5,288 nt of DNA, from assembly GCA_036480335.1 (NCBI GenBank), contig JAZGGH010000109.1:1-5288 (forward strand). Direction: 5' to 3'. Below are positions 1 through 5,288 of this stretch, one piece after another. This stretch comes from JAZGER01 sp036480335 (lineage in GTDB: Bacteria; Pseudomonadota; Gammaproteobacteria; DSM-19610). The position numbers and the translations under genes were made by a program. The notes under the pieces were generated by a model that saw nothing but the letters and a program-made list of their open reading frames with translations, did no database searches and was not told the origin of the DNA. Numbering within the stretch: position 1 is the stretch's first letter; every line of letters starts with the position of its first letter.

Positions 1-1
1 T

Positions 2-97
2 TATATCATTGGCTATTATAGTCAAGTGAGGCCCCATCAACATAATGAGGGTTTAGCACCCAATATCGCTGAAAAAATATACTGGGAAAAATACTAA
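2..97 (+). CDS. IS3-family transposase, C-terminal fragment (cut by window edge)
   Basis: This open frame enters from the left edge and encodes 31 residues before a TAA stop. It reads YIIGYYSQVRPHQHNEGLAP and ends NIAEKIYWEKY. The pattern of aromatic residues, then a short RPH motif, then N-E/G-G-L-x-P, then A-E-x-x-Y/F-W is the well-known C-terminal tail of the IS3-family DDE integrase domain, just past the catalytic Glu. The DDE residues themselves are outside the window. In intact elements this protein is usually made as an OrfAB fusion by programmed frameshifting, which cannot be assessed here. Nothing in the visible tail is broken, so the copy may be intact. Confidence 0.85.
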   Translation, partial: YIIGYYSQVRPHQHNEGLAPNIAEKIYWEKY

Positions 98-100
98 TCC

Positions 101-121
101 GTGGCCAATATTACTTGACCA
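101..121 (+). repeat. Probable right terminal inverted repeat of the IS3-family element
   Basis: The 21 bases begin 3 bases after the transposase stop codon and end TTGACCA. This spacing and the terminal CA are typical of the right inverted repeat bound by IS3-family transposases. The left partner is not in the window, so the assignment is positional. Confidence 0.55.
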
Positions 122-244
122 CTACACCTGCAACATTTTATTCACGTGCTCAACGCGCCCCTTTGCTTGCGGTGATGCGTTATCCATTTGCTGAAGCTTG
201 TAACACACGCCATCACTGGCGATGCCACCACCAGCAAAGTGGCC
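122..244 (-). pseudogene. Decayed ISNCY-like transposase fragment
   Basis: On the minus strand an open frame of 40 codons, bounded upstream by a stop at 245-247, contains NASPQAKGRVEHVNKMLQ. ISNCY-family transposases carry a very similar stretch, roughly (H/N)SPQAKGRVER-(A/V)N-x-TLQDRL, near the end of the DDE domain. Here the similarity stops after LQ: the next codons are GTG and TAG, exactly where the neighbouring IS3 end begins. Upstream of the motif the residues (ASDGVCYKLQQMD) fit poorly, so the frame is probably degraded or rearranged on that side too. It has no start codon or ribosome binding site and should not be functional. The family match is from memory of the motif, and the fragment is short, so confidence is moderate. 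Confidence 0.5.
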
Positions 245-503
245 TCAATTTTACGGTGTTTCAGGGGTGGAAATGAGAACGATGTTTGGGTACAGTTTGT
301 ATAGGCAGTCTCTTATTTAATTCCGCTTAAGTAATTGAACTATATAAATAAACCAAGAGATTACCTTCTTTTTGGTGAAATATTCGGGCTAAACTGGTGT
401 ATTGTCGGAGCATAAAGTTACCGTTTAGGTAAATCGCGCGAATTTTCCGCATGAGCAGAAAATTCTGTATTTTAAAATGGGTGTAAATTTAGGTTTAACG
501 GGT
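245..503 (+). promoter_or_regulatory. prfC upstream region and leader
   Basis: No convincing gene is seen here. The stretch is AT-rich, with a TATATAAATAAA block at 341-352 that could supply a -10 element (TATAAA at 343-348), but the matching -35 is poor (TTCCGC at 321-326, 16-base spacer). Two stem-loops sit closer to the gene: TTACC-gttta-GGTAA at 418-432, and a stronger one at 440-465. The promoter of prfC must lie here or further upstream, but I cannot place it firmly. Bases 245-300 may be further remnants of the decayed transposon to the left; no readable frame supports that. Confidence 0.3.
440..465 (+). promoter_or_regulatory. Stem-loop in the prfC leader
   Basis: GAATTTTCCGC (440-450) and GCAGAAAATTC (455-465) pair over 11 positions with one mismatch around the loop ATGA. 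The stem ends 38 bases before the preferred prfC start. It is followed by TGTATTTT, so it could act as a weak terminator or attenuator, or simply structure the leader. The loop ATG opens an 11-codon frame (451-486) with no visible Shine-Dalgarno sequence. Function is not established. Confidence 0.4.
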
Positions 504-2090
504 ATGGCGGATAGCAATTTTATCAATGAAATCAAGAGGCGACGCACGTTTGCTATCATCTCGCACCCGGATGCGGGTAAAACCACGTTGACTGAAAAAC
601 TCCTCCTGTTCGGTGGTGCGATTCAGTTGGCGGGGACGGTAAAAGGCCGCAAAGCTTCTCGCCATGCGACTTCGGACTGGATGCAGATGGAAAAGGAACG
701 CGGTATTTCCGTGACTTCCTCAGTCATGCAGTTTCCCTATAAAGAGTCCATGGTGAATCTGCTGGATACACCAGGACATGAGGACTTTTCCGAGGATACC
801 TATCGTACGCTGACGGCTGTGGATTCTGCGTTGATGGTGATTGATGTAGCCAAAGGGGTCGAGCAACGTACCATCAAACTGATGGAAGTCTGTCGCCTGC
901 GTACCACGCCGATTATGACCTTTATCAACAAGCTTGATCGTGAAGGCAAAGAGCCGATTGATCTGCTGGATGAAGTCGAAGAGGTGCTGGATATTGCTTG
1001 TGCTCCGGTGACCTGGCCCATTGGTACCGGCAAGCGTTTTCGGGGTATCTATCATATAGAGCAGGATCGGATATATCTGCATACCTCCGGCGATAACAGT
1101 AAGATCCGCGAAGTCGAGACACTCGACGGACTGGATAATCCTGAGCTGGATAACGCGCTCGGGATGCAGGCGCAGGAACTGCGTGAAGAGATTGAGCTGG
1201 TGAAAGGTGCCAGCCATTCTTTCGACAAAGAGGCGTATCTGCAGGGCAAGCTGTCACCCGTGTTTTTTGGTTCGGCTATCAGTAACTTTGGTGTGCAGGA
1301 ATTGCTCGACTATTTTGTGGAGCATGCACCGCCCCCGCAGGCTCGTGAAACCAACACTCGGAAGGTAGATCCCCACGAGGAAAAACTCAGCGGTTTTGTT
1401 TTTAAAATTCAGGCCAATATGGATCCGCAACACCGTGATCGTATTGCCTTCTTTCGTGTCTGCTCTGGCAGTTACACCAAAGGTATGAAAATGCGCCATG
1501 TACGTATTGGCCGTGATGTGCAGGTTGCCAACGCCATGACCTTTCTGGCATCTGATCGTGGTCAGGTTGAAGCAGCCTGGCCGGGCGATATTATTGGTCT
1601 GCACAATCACGGCACGATTCGCATTGGTGATACCTTTACTCAGGGTGAAGAGCTGAAATATACGGGTATTCCTAACTTCGCCCCAGAACTATTTCGGCGC
1701 GCCGTATTAAAAGATCCGCTGCGCATGAAAGCCCTGCAGAAAGGTCTCGAACAGCTCAGTGAAGAGGGCGCTACACAATTGTTTCGTCCCTTCAGGAATA
1801 ACGATTTAATTCTTGGCGCTGTGGGTATTCTGCAGTTTGATGTGGTTGAACAACGCTTGCGTGATGAATACAAGGTGGAATGTTCGTTTGAAAATATTTC
1901 GGTGGCGACTGCGCGCTGGATAGACTGCGATGATGAGAAAATGCTGGAGCAGTTTCGGCAAAAGGCAAATGATAATCTTGCACTGGATCAGGCGGGCGAG
2001 CTTGTATATATAGCGCCGACACGTGTCAATCTCGATCTGGCGATGGAACGTTGGCCTGATGTGCGTTTCCTGGCGACACGAGAAATTTAG
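504..2090 (+). CDS. prfC: Peptide chain release factor 3 (RF3), GTPase
   Basis: RF3 is the translational GTPase that removes RF1 or RF2 from the ribosome after peptide release. The 528-residue product is full length (about 529 in E. coli). GTPase motifs are all present: G1 SHPDAGKT at residues 20-27, the switch I region around RGISVTSS (66-73), G3 DTPGH at 88-92, G4 NKLD at 142-145 and G5 SAI at 257-259. The central part FKIQANMDPQHRDR and the tract GDIIGLHNHGTIRIGDT are characteristic of RF3 rather than EF-G, and the C-terminal domain (GAVGILQFDVVEQRL) is intact. I chose the ATG at 504 because it gives the family N-terminus MADSNFINEIKRRRTF and has AGG at 491-493. An in-frame ATG at 477 would add nine residues unlike the family and has no ribosome binding site. 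A long palindrome follows the stop codon. Confidence 0.97.
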   Translation: MADSNFINEIKRRRTFAIISHPDAGKTTLTEKLLLFGGAIQLAGTVKGRKASRHATSDWMQMEKERGISVTSSVMQFPYKESMVNLLDTPGHEDFSEDTYRTLTAVDSALMVIDVAKGVEQRTIKLMEVCRLRTTPIMTFINKLDREGKEPIDLLDEVEEVLDIACAPVTWPIGTGKRFRGIYHIEQDRIYLHTSGDNSKIREVETLDGLDNPELDNALGMQAQELREEIELVKGASHSFDKEAYLQGKLSPVFFGSAISNFGVQELLDYFVEHAPPPQARETNTRKVDPHEEKLSGFVFKIQANMDPQHRDRIAFFRVCSGSYTKGMKMRHVRIGRDVQVANAMTFLASDRGQVEAAWPGDIIGLHNHGTIRIGDTFTQGEELKYTGIPNFAPELFRRAVLKDPLRMKALQKGLEQLSEEGATQLFRPFRNNDLILGAVGILQFDVVEQRLRDEYKVECSFENISVATARWIDCDDEKMLEQFRQKANDNLALDQAGELVYIAPTRVNLDLAMERWPDVRFLATREI

Positions 2091-2104
2091 TCCGAGGATT
2101 AAAG

Positions 2105-2188
2105 CCCTTTGTACCCGAGTCTACTTTTTGGCTTCGGGTGCGAAAATAACTCGCACAGGCGCCAAAAAGTAGACTCGGGTACAAAGGG
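2105..2188. repeat. 84-base palindromic element with perfect 28-base arms
   Basis: The left arm, 2105-2132 (starting CCCTTTGTACCCGAG), is an exact reverse complement of the right arm, 2161-2188 (ending CTCGGGTACAAAGGG). Inside the 28-base spacer a second perfect stem, GTGCGA (2138-2143) with TCGCAC (2151-2156), closes a 7-base loop. As RNA the element would fold into one very stable nested hairpin. It starts 14 bases after the prfC stop and ends 41 bases before the roxA start. Neither flank has a run of T, so it is not a standard intrinsic terminator. It could be a dispersed palindromic repeat or a miniature transposable element, an RNase III site or a transcription barrier between the two genes. 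No target-site duplication is obvious. Confidence 0.9.
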
Positions 2189-2229
2189 GGTGTTACAGGT
2201 TGCTAACAATTAACTATTTCTGAGCTTTT

Positions 2230-3414
2230 ATGACATTATCTTCGATTAATCCGTTATCTGCAGAAGCTGTTGATGAATTTCTGGCGCAGTACTGGCAGAA
2301 AAAACCACTATTGATTCGTCAGGCCCTGCCAGATATTACCTCGCCATTAACAGCAGATGAACTGGCGGGGCTTGCCTGTGAAGAGGATGTCAATGCCCGG
2401 CTGGTGATTGAGCATGTCGATCATGCTGCCGATGAGAAGCCCTGGTCGGTAGAATACGGCCCATTCGATGAAAGCCGTTTTGCCAGCCTGCCAGAATCAC
2501 ACTGGTCTTTGCTGGTTAGCGATGTTGAAAGGCATGTTGAAGAAGCGGCGGCATTATTACAGCGTTTCCGTTTTATTCCCGATTGGCGGCTGGATGATTT
2601 AATGATCAGTTATGCACCGCTGGGTGGCTCCGTCGGACCACATACCGATGCCTATGATGTGTTTCTGTTACAGTTGCAGGGCCAGCGGCAATGGTCGATC
2701 AATTGTGATTTTGATCAGGCACAACTGGAAAATACCGAGTTATCGATATTAAAAACATTCACCGCTGAACAACAATGGATACTTGATGCAGGCGATATGC
2801 TGTACCTGCCTCCGAATGTTGCACATCATGGAATTGCCAGATCTGGTAATGCGGAAGGCTGTATGACTGCATCAATTGGCTTTCGAGCTCCTACGGTCAA
2901 TGCGATGATCCAGGGTTTTTCTGACAGGCTTGCGAACCATATCGATGATACTTTGATGTATGCAGATCCGGAACTTAAGTCGCAGATACACTCGGCAGAA
3001 ATAACGTCCGGTGCCATTGATAAAATAAAGCAGCTGTTACAGGAACAGTACCTTATCAATACGGAAAATGTGCAACGCTGGATAGGTGAATTTAGCAGCG
3101 AGCCAAAAGTTTCTGCACCGGAATTCGCAGGAAAGCAGTTATCCAGCTTTGAGGTGTTTTGCAAAGCTATACAAAACAATTGCCTGCAACAATCCAGTGA
3201 GTCCAGTTTCCTGTTTAGCAGAACCCGGCAGGGCGCTTTGTTATTTGTTGATGGAAAAAGTTACCCAATGAGTGTAGATCTTGCTGAAACTCTCTGCCAG
3301 CACTCCATCGACATAGCGAAACTGATCAATAATACTGATGTCTGTATGCAACAAGTGATGCTTGATTTATATCATCAGGGGGCCCTGGTGATTCCCGAGA
3401 GCAAGAATGACTGA
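2230..3414 (+). CDS. roxA: RoxA/YcfD-type JmjC-fold oxygenase (50S ribosomal protein L16 arginine hydroxylase)
   Basis: This family uses Fe(II), 2-oxoglutarate and O2 to hydroxylate an arginine of ribosomal protein L16 on the 50S subunit. The 394-residue product is slightly longer than E. coli YcfD (about 373). The N-terminal part has family signatures: WQKKPLLIRQAL at residues 22-33, DELAGLACEEDVNARLV at 43-59 and PDWRLDDLMISYAPLGGSVG at 117-136. The iron site is complete: H138 and D140 in VGPHTDAYDVF, and H199 in LYLPPNVAHHG. R153 in GQRQW aligns with the 2-oxoglutarate-binding arginine, and SIGFRAP (215-221) closes the core. The remainder forms the dimerisation and C-terminal winged-helix-like parts and is more divergent. 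The start at 2230 has TGAG at 2221-2224, a modest ribosome binding site. Its stop overlaps the next gene, suggesting translational coupling. The L16 substrate is inferred from the family. Confidence 0.93.
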   Translation: MTLSSINPLSAEAVDEFLAQYWQKKPLLIRQALPDITSPLTADELAGLACEEDVNARLVIEHVDHAADEKPWSVEYGPFDESRFASLPESHWSLLVSDVERHVEEAAALLQRFRFIPDWRLDDLMISYAPLGGSVGPHTDAYDVFLLQLQGQRQWSINCDFDQAQLENTELSILKTFTAEQQWILDAGDMLYLPPNVAHHGIARSGNAEGCMTASIGFRAPTVNAMIQGFSDRLANHIDDTLMYADPELKSQIHSAEITSGAIDKIKQLLQEQYLINTENVQRWIGEFSSEPKVSAPEFAGKQLSSFEVFCKAIQNNCLQQSSESSFLFSRTRQGALLFVDGKSYPMSVDLAETLCQHSIDIAKLINNTDVCMQQVMLDLYHQGALVIPESKND

Positions 3415-3823
3415 GCCACAAATTATCATTGCTGACTGGCAAACAGATAATGCCATATTAAAGCAATTACGCCGTATTGTTTTTATTGAAGAGCAATCAG
3501 TTCCAGAAGAGCTTGAGTGGGATGAACAGGATGCAACGGCCATCCATTTCCTCGCCAAAATCGAAAATACTGCAGTCGCTACAGCCCGATTAACCAGTAC
3601 AGGGCAAATAGGGCGCATGGCTGTATTAGAAAAATATCGACGCCAGGGTATTGGGTCAGCATTGTTGCGCAAAGTGCTTGAAACTGCAGCCCGAAAGAAT
3701 ATCGAACATATGTTTTTGCATGCACAAGTACAGGTAGTCGATTTTTATAAAAAATCTGGATTTGTAGAGCGAGGGGAGCTATTTATGGATGCAGGTATTC
3801 TTCACCGGGAGATGCAACGGTAA
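3407..3823 (+). CDS. GNAT-family N-acetyltransferase (ElaA/YjcF-like)
   Basis: This 138-residue protein has the layout of a single-domain GNAT enzyme, which transfers an acetyl group from acetyl-CoA to an amine. The N-terminal strand-helix part reads LRRIVFIEEQSVPEELEWDE (21-40), a pattern shared with YjcF/ElaA-like members. Motif A is clear: IGRMAVLEKYRRQGIGSALL at 68-87, with the pyrophosphate-binding R-x-x-G-x-G at 78-83. Motif B is FYKKSGF at 113-119, and the end, AGILHREM, is also typical. The start codon lies inside the last codons of roxA, giving an 8-base overlap, with the purine-rich GAGAGCAAGA just upstream. This points to one transcript and coupled translation with roxA. The substrate cannot be read from the sequence; a small molecule or a protein N-terminus or lysine are all possible. 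Confidence 0.92.
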   Translation: MTEPQIIIADWQTDNAILKQLRRIVFIEEQSVPEELEWDEQDATAIHFLAKIENTAVATARLTSTGQIGRMAVLEKYRRQGIGSALLRKVLETAARKNIEHMFLHAQVQVVDFYKKSGFVERGELFMDAGILHREMQR

Positions 3824-3874
3824 GTGTCTTGTCGCGTAAAATGCAAGCCAGGATTCAGAGCAAAGCAGAGGTTT

Positions 3875-3921
3875 TAAGGGTGCAGTAACATCTGCTTGTC
3901 ATCACCGTTACCGCACCCTTA
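3875..3921. terminator. Possible terminator hairpin between convergent genes
   Basis: TAAGGGTGCAGTAAC (3875-3889) pairs with GTTACCGCACCCTTA (3907-3921) over 15 positions with one mismatch, around a 17-base loop. It lies about 50 bases after the GNAT stop codon and about 60 bases beyond the stop of the opposing gene, where a shared terminator would be expected. Neither strand has a proper T run after the stem (TTATTAGAA on plus, TTAAAACC on minus), so termination is inferred from position and stem strength only. Confidence 0.45.
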
Positions 3922-3930
3922 TTAGAATGT

Positions 3931-3962
3931 ATCAGCCAACTAACTCCAACGAAAAGGCTGAT
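3931..3962. repeat. Small inverted repeat in the convergent intergenic region
   Basis: ATCAGCC (3931-3937) and GGCTGAT (3956-3962) are exact reverse complements separated by 18 bases. Another short stem follows at 3970-3993 (GTTCCCTGA with TCAGGAAC, one bulged base), covering the stop codon of the minus-strand gene. These may help end or protect the minus-strand transcript; there is no clear T run. Confidence 0.3.
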
Positions 3963-3981
3963 GATAGAGGTTCCCTGATGA

Positions 3982-4392
3982 CTACTCAGGAACGCCCTGC
4001 CAGAGCATTTCATACCCTAGCTCGTAGGTGTCGTCACAGAAATTAGCCAGCCCGTCAAATTTTTCCTTGAACAGTTTATCAGCATGGGATTTTTCATGTT
4101 GTTCGAAAGACTTCCAGAAAGTAACAATGGCCAGTTCACCCTGCTTGATTTTTGCGGCTGCGCTTTTTTTATCCGGGGTTGCACCAACGCTACCTTCTTC
4201 AGAAACAAAACCGGAGTATTTATACACCTGGCCGGCAATGAATCCGCCTTTGTCATCGCCGTAATTATTTTTCACGACGTTGCACATTTCACCCAGTGCC
4301 AGTTCAACATCTTCGACAGTCACACCATCTTTCAGGTCAACAACATTGAACATCATGACACAACCGAAAGGAATATTAATTGGTTCAAACAT
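3982..4392 (-). CDS. Small single-domain sulfur oxygenase reductase (SOR)-like protein
   Basis: The 136-residue product lines up, from memory, with the first half of archaeal and bacterial SOR (about 308 residues), a cytoplasmic non-haem iron enzyme that disproportionates and oxidises elemental sulfur. The shared core is TFWKSFEQHEKSH at residues 91-103, where SOR has TFWKDWKDHEEMH with the two iron-binding histidines; H99 and H103 keep that x3 spacing. Later YELGYEMLWQGVP (123-135) aligns without gaps to WEPIYEIIYANMP, placing E124 on the Glu ligand. C37 in EMCNVVKNN falls on the active-site Cys of SOR, and GGFIAGQ follows as in GFVGFQ. No signal peptide or membrane segment is seen. The second ferredoxin-like half is absent, so it may be an iron protein of other activity, or an ABM/Dabb-fold relative. 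GGAG at 4402-4405, 9 bases upstream, supports the start. Fold relationship is likely; the reaction is not established. Confidence 0.7.
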   Translation of the reverse strand: MFEPINIPFGCVMMFNVVDLKDGVTVEDVELALGEMCNVVKNNYGDDKGGFIAGQVYKYSGFVSEEGSVGATPDKKSAAAKIKQGELAIVTFWKSFEQHEKSHADKLFKEKFDGLANFCDDTYELGYEMLWQGVPE

Positions 4393-4419
4393 AGGGCAGA
4401 TCTCCGTATTTGTTAAAAG

Positions 4420-4497
4420 CGTATAAGCAGGGTAATGATAACCTGTTAACAGGAAGGAAAAACCGTTGTTTTATAGGTAAGATACTATTGGTGCGAA
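4420..4497 (-). promoter_or_regulatory. Candidate promoters and palindrome upstream of the SOR-like gene
   Basis: Two possible sigma-70 promoters read toward the gene. One has -35 TTAACA (4449-4444), an 18-base spacer and -10 TATACG (4425-4420). The other has -35 TTCGCA (4497-4492), a 16-base spacer and -10 TATAAA (4475-4470). The exact 12-base palindrome CCTGTTAACAGG (4442-4453) covers the first -35 and lies about 20 bases downstream of the second -10, so it is well placed to be an operator. No regulator is encoded in the window. Confidence 0.35.
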
Positions 4498-4556
4498 GCG
4501 AAGTTTATTGGCAAAAAAGTCCTGATACAGGCCTGAATGGATAAAACCGGTACAAC

Positions 4557-4579
4557 CTTCCCACGAAAACCGTGGGAAG
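4557..4579 (-). terminator. Hairpin after the repeat-protein gene, possible terminator
   Basis: CTTCCCACG (4557-4565) and CGTGGGAAG (4571-4579) form a perfect 9-base stem with a 5-base loop. It starts 17 bases past the TAA stop of the minus-strand gene at 4597, the usual place for a terminator. The bases after the stem on the minus strand (GTTGTACCGGTTTTATCC) have only a delayed T run, so termination efficiency is uncertain. Confidence 0.55.
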
Positions 4580-4596
4580 CTGCGCCGAGGCTGCCG

Positions 4597-5288
4597 TTAC
4601 TGCCCGGTATAAAAACTCGCTTCATCATCCTTGATACGCTGAGACTGATAAAAGCTCTGTACCGAGACATCACGCCGGATAGCGCCAGTGCCAGCAGTGA
4701 GGGTGCGGGTACAGCTCACGGTTTCCGCTGGAACGAGGGTGTCAAAAATACAGGCACGACTCCATTTTCCCTTTACGGGTGAACGATCACGATCAAAAAC
4801 GCGTACCTTGTTTAGCACAAAGGGTCCGGTGTTGGTGACGGTGTAGGTGTAGGCCAGGTTATCGTTTGCTGTCAGAGTCACACCCGGTGATGCGTTGTCG
4901 TCATCAGTGCCATTGAGTAACACCTGCAAAGAAAGCGCCGGTGCGCTGGTATCGGCACCGCCGACATACCAGGCAGCAGTGCCAACGATCAGTCGGTCGC
5001 CATTCTTATCAAGTCCCTGGGCAGAGAGCAGGATTTTGGCGGGCCCCGCTGCAATCAGGCTGCTGCTGGAACAACTGGCAGTGTTGCTGCCGGTGATATT
5101 GCCCAGCGCACACAGCAGCGTCCATTTACTGTCACGCACAGGCTGAATCTGTTTGGCATATAGGCGAACCCGGCTGGCCGTTTCATCACCCGTGTTGGTG
5201 ATACTGTACTGCCAGTTAGCCGGGCTGCCGCTGTTAGGTAGAGCAGGGCCAGGTTTGGGCAGTGTGTCGTTGCCGTTGATGGTGGCGC
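4597..5288 (-). CDS. C-terminal part of a repeat-containing, probably exported protein (DUF11/DUF7507-like)
   Basis: The frame is open to the right edge, so the start is outside the window; a GTG at 5139 is only an internal codon. The visible 229 residues contain two copies of a beta-sandwich unit about 120 residues apart. Copy one has NGNDT, WQYSITNTG (25-33), VRLYAKQIQPV and cysteines C59 and C72. Copy two has NGTDD, YTYTVTNTG (147-155), VRVFDRDRSPV and cysteines C179 and C192. The YTYTVTNTG...V-x-V-x-D pattern is that of DUF11/DUF7507 domains found in secreted or surface proteins, and the equal 13-residue Cys spacing suggests a disulfide in each unit. No sortase signal, membrane anchor or PEP-CTERM motif is seen at the end, which reads ASFYTGQ. 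By eye this gene is richer in G+C than its neighbours. The function is unknown; a structural or adhesive role is inferred. Confidence 0.75.
   Translation of the reverse strand, partial: ATINGNDTLPKPGPALPNSGSPANWQYSITNTGDETASRVRLYAKQIQPVRDSKWTLLCALGNITGSNTASCSSSSLIAAGPAKILLSAQGLDKNGDRLIVGTAAWYVGGADTSAPALSLQVLLNGTDDDNASPGVTLTANDNLAYTYTVTNTGPFVLNKVRVFDRDRSPVKGKWSRACIFDTLVPAETVSCTRTLTAGTGAIRRDVSVQSFYQSQRIKDDEASFYTGQ

Larger units (their letters stand above)
1..121 (+). mobile_element. Right end of an IS3-family insertion sequence (partial)
   Basis: The segment holds the end of an IS3-type transposase frame followed by a probable terminal inverted repeat. The repeat occupies about 101-121; read on the minus strand it starts TGGTCAAGTAATATTGGCC, with the TG...CA termini usual in this family. 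The left end and most of the element lie outside the window, so neither the matching left repeat nor the target-site duplication can be seen. The exact end could be a few bases either side of 121. The family call rests on the transposase tail. The repeat boundary is inferred from its position just after the stop codon and from the change of sequence character at 122. Confidence 0.75.

Noticed and set aside
172..356. Alternative minus-strand frame containing KHRKIEATLLVV
   Set aside because: It overlaps the ISNCY-like frame in another phase and I recognise no family in it; the SPQAKGRVE match is the stronger signal.
477..503. Upstream in-frame ATG that would lengthen RF3 by nine residues
   Set aside because: The extra residues MGVNLGLTG are unlike known RF3 N-termini, and the ATG follows TTTTAAA with no ribosome binding site. 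The ATG at 504 gives the expected start and length.
720..1257. Open frames on the minus strand inside prfC
   Set aside because: They lie antisense to a strongly conserved gene, match no family I know, and overlap each other in different frames, as expected for shadows of the coding strand.
2105..2188. Reading the palindrome as an ordinary rho-independent terminator for prfC
   Set aside because: The stem is much longer than usual, has no T run after it on either strand, and the following bases are GGTGTTACAGG.
4028..4416. Plus-strand open frames opposite the SOR-like gene
   Set aside because: The minus-strand frame has a good ribosome binding site and family-like motifs; the plus-strand frames have neither.
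4597..5139. Treating the GTG at 5139 as the start of a 180-residue protein
   Set aside because: The frame stays open upstream to the window edge, and the residues there (WQYSITNTG, VRLYAKQIQPV) belong to the first repeat unit, so the true start is outside the window.
4537..5146. Plus-strand open frames opposite the repeat protein
   Set aside because: The minus frame shows internal repeats with conserved motifs and continues to the window edge. The plus-strand frames are composition-driven shadows.

Overview
The window looks like a gammaproteobacterial chromosome segment. It carries a class II release factor RF3 of the proteobacterial type, a YcfD/RoxA-type ribosomal oxygenase and a compact GNAT gene. 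Sequence alone does not fix the genus. No tRNA, rRNA or CRISPR array is visible.

Layout. The left edge (1-121) is the right end of an IS3-family insertion sequence: the last 31 codons of its transposase and a terminal inverted repeat. It abuts a decayed fragment on the minus strand (122-244) that resembles the ISNCY transposase motif SPQAKGRVE. A leader of about 260 bases with two small stem-loops leads into prfC (504-2090). After prfC lies an 84-base element with two perfect 28-base inverted arms. Then come roxA (2230-3414) and a GNAT acetyltransferase gene (3407-3823) that overlaps roxA by 8 bases. The three plus-strand genes form a block centred on translation: peptide-release recycling, ribosomal protein L16 hydroxylation, and an acetyltransferase of unknown substrate.

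The right part is on the minus strand and converges on that block. At 3982-4392 is a 136-residue protein that I align, from memory, with the N-terminal half of sulfur oxygenase reductase (SOR). It keeps counterparts of the iron-binding His-x3-His pair, the Glu ligand and the active-site Cys, but has no second half. Upstream of it, at 4597 to the window edge, is the C-terminal part of a large, probably exported protein. It is built of roughly 120-residue beta-sandwich repeats (DUF11/DUF7507-like), each with a conserved cysteine pair.

The most unusual items are the single-domain SOR-like protein and the long perfect palindrome between prfC and roxA.
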